Below, piece after piece: positions 6,958-9,089 of a DNA stretch of 9,089 bases. This stretch comes from DATGLW01 sp035293965. Lineage in GTDB: Bacteria; Actinomycetota; Acidimicrobiia; Acidimicrobiales; RAAP-2. The stretch covers positions 1 to 9,089 of the forward strand of contig DATGLW010000018.1 in the NCBI GenBank assembly GCA_035293965.1. Direction: 5' to 3'. A model generated the notes under the pieces. That model was not told where the DNA came from. It saw only the letters and a list, made by a program, of their open reading frames with translations, and searched no databases. Position numbers and translations under genes: made by a program. Position 1 is the first letter of the stretch. The number at the start of each line of letters is the position of its first letter.

Positions 6958-7254
6958 CTCGCGTTCAGGGACCGGCCATCCTGCTGTCGGTCGCCCCCCT
7001 CGGGCCAACTCCACGCCCCGTCGGCGCGCAAAGAGCACAGCCAGACCAGGGCCGGGGGTGATCAGGAAGTCACGCCGCTCACAGCTGTCGGCCTCGGCTT
7101 GTCGCGCAACAGCGCAGCTTGTGCGGCCTACTGGCCAAGTCCCTCGGCCACTCAGACAAGGTGGGACCAGGGGCGACGCCGAGAGACGACTCGTTGGGTG
7201 CAATGCTGGGTGCCCGCTTCAGCGACCACTCGGATTTGTAGTACGAACTGGCGT
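6958..7254. other. Stretch without an assigned gene, upstream of the toxin-like gene
   Basis: It should contain the promoter of the TA-like pair, but I see no convincing boxes. One plus-strand frame, open from 7062 to a TAG at 7239-7241, has natural-looking composition (LLAKSLGHSDKVGPGATPRD and then a piece ending GARFSDHSDL) but no ATG or GTG start near its beginning. It may be a gene fragment. Confidence 0.35.
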
Positions 7255-7506
7255 GTGGACATCCTCGGGTCGGCGAATCGCCACGGCATCGACCCCTCCG
7301 ATGTCGACCATGCTCTGCGGCATGCACTGGTCGTGGAAGAGGTTGGAGAAGACCCTCTCCGCTACCCCCTGCTCGGTCCCGATGCAGCTGGCAACATGCT
7401 GGACCTGGTCGTGATGGACCGCCCACAGGGTCCGGCCGTCATTCACGCGATGCAAATGCAGGCCCAGTACGAGCGCCTTCTCGGAAGAGGGAAGGCTTCA
7501 CGATGA
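7255..7506 (+). CDS. Putative toxin of a toxin-antitoxin pair
   Basis: An 83-residue protein beginning MDILGSANRHGIDPSDVDHA, with a helix LRHALVVEEVGEDP, then LLGPDAAGNMLDLVVMDRPQ and the ending GPAVIHAMQMQAQYERLL. The pattern (R-H-G-I near the N-terminus, a short alpha-beta body, V-I-H-A-M-x-M-x-x-x-Y at the end) is that of small unnamed actinobacterial proteins found before a ribbon-helix-helix gene. They look like RelE/BrnT-fold toxins, but the assignment is by context and form, not by catalytic residues. The stop TGA (7504-7506) overlaps the ATG of the next gene by four bases, so the two are translationally coupled. The start is chosen by family length: GTG 7255; GTG 7210 is in frame and also lacks a strong RBS. 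Confidence 0.6.
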   Translation: MDILGSANRHGIDPSDVDHALRHALVVEEVGEDPLRYPLLGPDAAGNMLDLVVMDRPQGPAVIHAMQMQAQYERLLGRGKASR

Positions 7507-7787
7507 CGGCCATACACGGCACTCGGGCAGACGGCAGCCCGATCGCCGACCGCGATGTCGAGGCCATGGCCGATGAAGCCGAGGCAGGCTACGACGTGGA
7601 GGAGATCCTCCGTCGGCGCCAAGGAGGTCGTCCCGCCCTGGGTCGTGGGCCCTCCACGGTCGAGTCCGTGCGGCTTGACCCCGATCTCAAGCGTGACCTG
7701 CTGCTTAAGCTTAAGGCAGCCGAGCAGCACATCAGCGTCTCAGAGCTGATCCGAAGGGCGGTGCGCACCTACTTGCGCGCGAGCTGA
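7503..7787 (+). CDS. Ribbon-helix-helix (CopG-type) antitoxin
   Basis: A 94-residue protein. Residues 1-50 form an acidic, flexible N-terminal part (DGSPIADRDVEAMADEAEAG, then YDVEEILRRRQGGRPALG). Residues 52-92 fit a ribbon-helix-helix: strand ESVRLDPDLKRDL, helix LLKLKAAEQH, then ISVSELIRRAVRTYL. The G-Y-D-V-E-x-L-x-R-R-x-G-G-R-P-x-L-G linker followed by ESVRL is characteristic of antitoxins in this kind of two-gene operon. It would bind both the toxin and its own promoter. The ATG lies inside the toxin stop (ATGA), with a purine-rich GAGGGAAGG about seven bases upstream. The toxin-first order is the reverse of most classical TA operons, but common for this type. Confidence 0.8.
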   Translation: MTAIHGTRADGSPIADRDVEAMADEAEAGYDVEEILRRRQGGRPALGRGPSTVESVRLDPDLKRDLLLKLKAAEQHISVSELIRRAVRTYLRAS

Positions 7788-7804
7788 CGCACAAGGAGGC
7801 TGCC

Positions 7805-7822
7805 AAAAGCCCGCTGAGGGCT
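7805..7822 (-). terminator. Rho-independent terminator, probably of the original tRNA-Arg gene
   Basis: On the minus strand AGCCC-TCAGC-GGGCT is followed by TTT, giving a five-base-pair stem with a five-base loop and a short T run. It lies 39 bases downstream of the 3' end of the half tRNA, the usual spot for a tRNA terminator. No other minus-strand gene needs a terminator here. It also lies just after the plus-strand antitoxin gene, but has no T run on that side. Confidence 0.6.
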
Positions 7823-7860
7823 GCGCTGTGTCAGCCAGCACAGCCGGCCGGGCCGGCCGG

Positions 7861-7904
7861 CGCGCTCGGAGGGATTCGAACCCCCAACCTTCTGATCCGT
7901 AGTC
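7861..7904 (-). other. Integrase attachment site: 3' half of tRNA-Arg(ACG)
   Basis: The minus strand reads, in tRNA order, the anticodon loop CTACGGA (anticodon ACG, 7896-7902), stem TCAGA, variable loop AGGTT, a T arm GGGGG-TTCGAAT-CCCTC, and the acceptor 3' strand CGAGCGC plus discriminator G at 7861. These fit tRNA-Arg(ACG). Upstream of the anticodon loop the similarity ends at once: the bases at 7905 and beyond do not pair with the 3' anticodon stem, and no D arm or 5' acceptor strand is present. A 44-base copy from anticodon loop to 3' end is exactly the core that tyrosine integrases use. No CCA is encoded; the gene would not give a tRNA. Confidence 0.85.
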
Positions 7905-8134
7905 GCATACCGTCCGTCCACGCCGTGCGTCCCCGTCCATATGGGCAGCTCAGGTGGGTTGTCCAGTCCTTCCAGTGACCCGGAATCCGGCCCGTGAGCA
8001 CCCGTTCATTCGCAAAGCAGTAGCAAGAAATCCGATCCGCCCGGGCGGGATTCCATTGTGCGTCAACAAGATCGGCTGCTCCGTGATCTCGTCATCGTTG
8101 ACGATCCAATTCTCGCGATCTTCAGCGACACCGC
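7905..8134. other. Element end region without a gene; small palindromes
   Basis: No convincing coding frame. It contains CCGCCCGGGCGG, a perfect 12-base palindrome (8037-8048), TCGTCA-TCGT-TGACGA (8089-8104), and CGTCAAC (8061-8067) facing GTTGACG (8097-8103). Such repeats next to an att core could be integrase arm or excisionase sites, or the 3' hairpins of the minus-strand gene ending at 8135. A minus frame here reads NWIVNDDEITEQPILLTHNG but has no supported start. Confidence 0.35.
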
Positions 8135-8698
8135 CTACCTGCGCGGCGCGATCGTCAGGCACTCCCGCGTCGTCACGAAGCGGCCGGTCCCGAGTTCGAC
8201 CCGCATACGGACCTCCTGAGGTCCTGCGGACTTGGCGAGCCCGACCGCGGCAGCGGCATCCACCGCCGCTTGGAGTGGCACCAGCTCCACGAACCACGTC
8301 TTGGCCTGGCCGTGGTCGAGTCGCGTATCCCTCGGCGGATTCGCCGGATGGGACGCCGGGTCGAATGCCATGCCGTTGCTGAACACCGCCGTGCACCGGA
8401 CGACGTCGACAGCAAGTCGGCCGACATTGCTCACCTCTGCAGCGAGGCACGGAGTGCCATATCCCTGCTGGGCGAGCTGGCGAAGCATCTTCGACCAGTC
8501 ACCCTTGACCGGCGCCGTCAGCGCGCCTCCGACGCCAAGCCCTCCGACTTTCAGGGTCGCCTTCACCCGGCTCCCCGAGAGCTTGAACGTGGCGACCTGC
8601 CACGTCAGCGACGCGGTCGCCACGACCGACCCCAAGGCGGCAAGGACGAACGCCGCCTCGGAGAGGGCAGAGGTACCGGCGCCAGACATCCCAACCAC
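8135..8698 (-). CDS. Membrane-anchored protein of unknown function
   Basis: The product is 187 residues. Residues 9-29 (LSEAAFVLAALGSVVATASL) form one transmembrane helix close to the N-terminus. It is followed by TWQVATFKLSGSRVKATLKV, a strand pattern seen in a widespread group of unnamed actinobacterial proteins with one N-terminal helix. The rest looks like a single beta-rich domain: CLAAEVSNVGRLAVDVVRCT with a pair of cysteines, then LDHGQAKTWFVELVPLQAAV and VRMRVELGTGRFVTTRECL. This is a sensor- or Ig-like fold at most; no enzyme motif is visible. GTG 8698 or ATG 8689 may start it; neither has a strong RBS. It is divergent from the excisionase-type gene, with 63 bases between them that must hold both promoters, so joint regulation is possible. 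As the gene nearest the att site it is element cargo. Confidence 0.75.
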   Translation of the reverse strand: MVGMSGAGTSALSEAAFVLAALGSVVATASLTWQVATFKLSGSRVKATLKVGGLGVGGALTAPVKGDWSKMLRQLAQQGYGTPCLAAEVSNVGRLAVDVVRCTAVFSNGMAFDPASHPANPPRDTRLDHGQAKTWFVELVPLQAAVDAAAAVGLAKSAGPQEVRMRVELGTGRFVTTRECLTIAPRR

Positions 8699-8761
8699 TA
8701 TGCCGGATGGGTGTGACGTTGACTGTTTGCGAGCCCGCAGTCCCGTGGGCAGGATGGCGGC

Positions 8762-9089
8762 ATGGCCGAGGAGAAGCCACCGGCGCTCGATCCGTCCGTC
8801 GAGGCGGTCGAGATCACGGTCTCGAACCCGAACTACTGGGCGTCGGAGCGGGAGGCCCTCCGGCTCGGGGTCGAGGAGGCACTCTTCGGCCTTCCCGAGC
8901 CGGAGCGAGGCATCGCCGTCTCGATGCCGCCGCGCCTCACGCTCACCGTCGAGGAGGCTGCCGCGACCCTCGGGATAAGCCGCGCGTTCGCCTACGAAGC
9001 CGTCCGCCGAGGCGACATTCCCTCGATCCGGATCGGGCGTCGCGTCCTGGTCCCGCAGGCGGCGCTATCGCGGATGCTTGGAGTGACCG
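8762..9089 (+). CDS. Excisionase-family (MerR-like HTH) DNA-binding protein; 3' end beyond window
   Basis: ATG 8762, with AGGA at 8751-8754, opens a frame that is still open at the window end after 109 residues. Residues 55-106 are a complete excisionase-type winged helix: LTLTVEEAAATLGISRAFAY, then EAVRRGDIPSIRIGRRVLVP and QAALSRML. The E-A-A-x-x-L-G-I-S-R-x-x-x-Y-x-x-V-R-x-G-x-I-P-x-I-R-I-G-R-R pattern is standard for this family. The domain is near its end, so the gene probably stops shortly after the window. The N-terminal 50 residues (VSNPNYWASEREALRLGVEE) are an extension I do not recognise. In actinobacterial integrative elements such a gene lies directly before the tyrosine integrase gene, which is expected to follow. 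It may act in excision or as a repressor. Confidence 0.85.
   Translation, partial: MAEEKPPALDPSVEAVEITVSNPNYWASEREALRLGVEEALFGLPEPERGIAVSMPPRLTLTVEEAAATLGISRAFAYEAVRRGDIPSIRIGRRVLVPQAALSRMLGVT

Larger units (their letters stand above)
7861..9089. mobile_element. Left end of an integrated genetic element (tRNA-Arg-targeted)
   Basis: After integration at a tRNA 3' end, the copy of the core without a 5' half has the element on its anticodon side and the chromosome beyond its 3' end. Here the anticodon side faces higher coordinates, so the element extends rightward from about 7904. The excisionase-type gene at 8762 lies on that side, and a tRNA-type terminator lies on the other side. The integrase and the second end with the restored tRNA are outside the window. 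Confidence 0.6.

Noticed and set aside
7843..7862. GGCC-rich palindromic run just beyond the tRNA 3' end
   Set aside because: The possible stem has only a one-base loop, and short CCGG/GGCC runs are expected at this GC content.
7861..7936. Complete tRNA-Arg gene
   Set aside because: The D arm and 5' acceptor strand are missing and the 5' anticodon stem does not pair, so only the 3' half is present.
8719..8747. TTGACT as a -35 box for the excisionase-type gene
   Set aside because: No acceptable -10 box lies 16-18 bases downstream.
1..9089. CRISPR array, rRNA or riboswitch
   Set aside because: No regularly spaced direct repeats, no conserved rRNA segments and no recognisable riboswitch core were seen on either strand.

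Overview
The window is high-GC DNA with heavy codon bias toward G/C in third positions, frequent GTG starts and lipoprotein or secreted-protein genes. This suggests an actinobacterium, plausibly one of the Acidimicrobiia-like lineages; that placement is inferred from style, not from a marker gene. It reads as an accessory, partly decayed chromosomal region that ends in the edge of an integrated mobile element.

Layout. (1) 1-634, minus: a secreted protein cut by the window start, with a clear signal peptide and, near the cut, a motif like those of collagen-like and tail-fibre proteins. (2) 635-1590: about 950 bases with no intact gene; it holds the last ~38 codons of a LuxR-type helix-turn-helix. 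(3) 1591-2013, plus: a small cupin. (4) 2078-2729, minus: a DUF4232-type lipoprotein, intact except for a one-base frameshift at a run of five C (minus strand). (5) 2900-3538, minus: a zinc-ribbon protein of unknown function, probably upstream of the lipoprotein gene in the same direction. (6) 3834-4156, plus: a wreck of a CO-dehydrogenase/xanthine-dehydrogenase-type molybdenum subunit spread over all three frames. (7) 4161-4982 and 5137-6591, plus: a two-module VOC (glyoxalase-fold) protein and a PQQ-like beta-propeller lipoprotein. (8) 6592-6896, minus: a DUF6431 zinc-finger gene, usually found with insertion sequences, whose recognisable part stops right at the 3' end of the propeller gene. 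(9) 7255-7787, plus: a compact toxin-antitoxin-like pair with a four-base overlap. (10) 7805-7904, minus: a tRNA-type terminator followed by the 3' half only of a tRNA-Arg(ACG), which is the signature of an integrase attachment site. (11) 8135-8698 minus and 8762-end plus: a membrane-anchored unknown protein and an excisionase-type DNA-binding protein.

Putting it together: the orientation of the half tRNA places the integrated element to the right (above 7904) and the older chromosome to the left. The excisionase-like gene lies on the predicted element side, and a tRNA terminator sits on the predicted chromosome side, so three independent signs agree. An integrase is expected just beyond the right edge. 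I see no obviously new multi-gene defence or biosynthetic system. The most checkable points are the att site and its element, the TA-like pair, the frameshifted lipoprotein and the broken genes.
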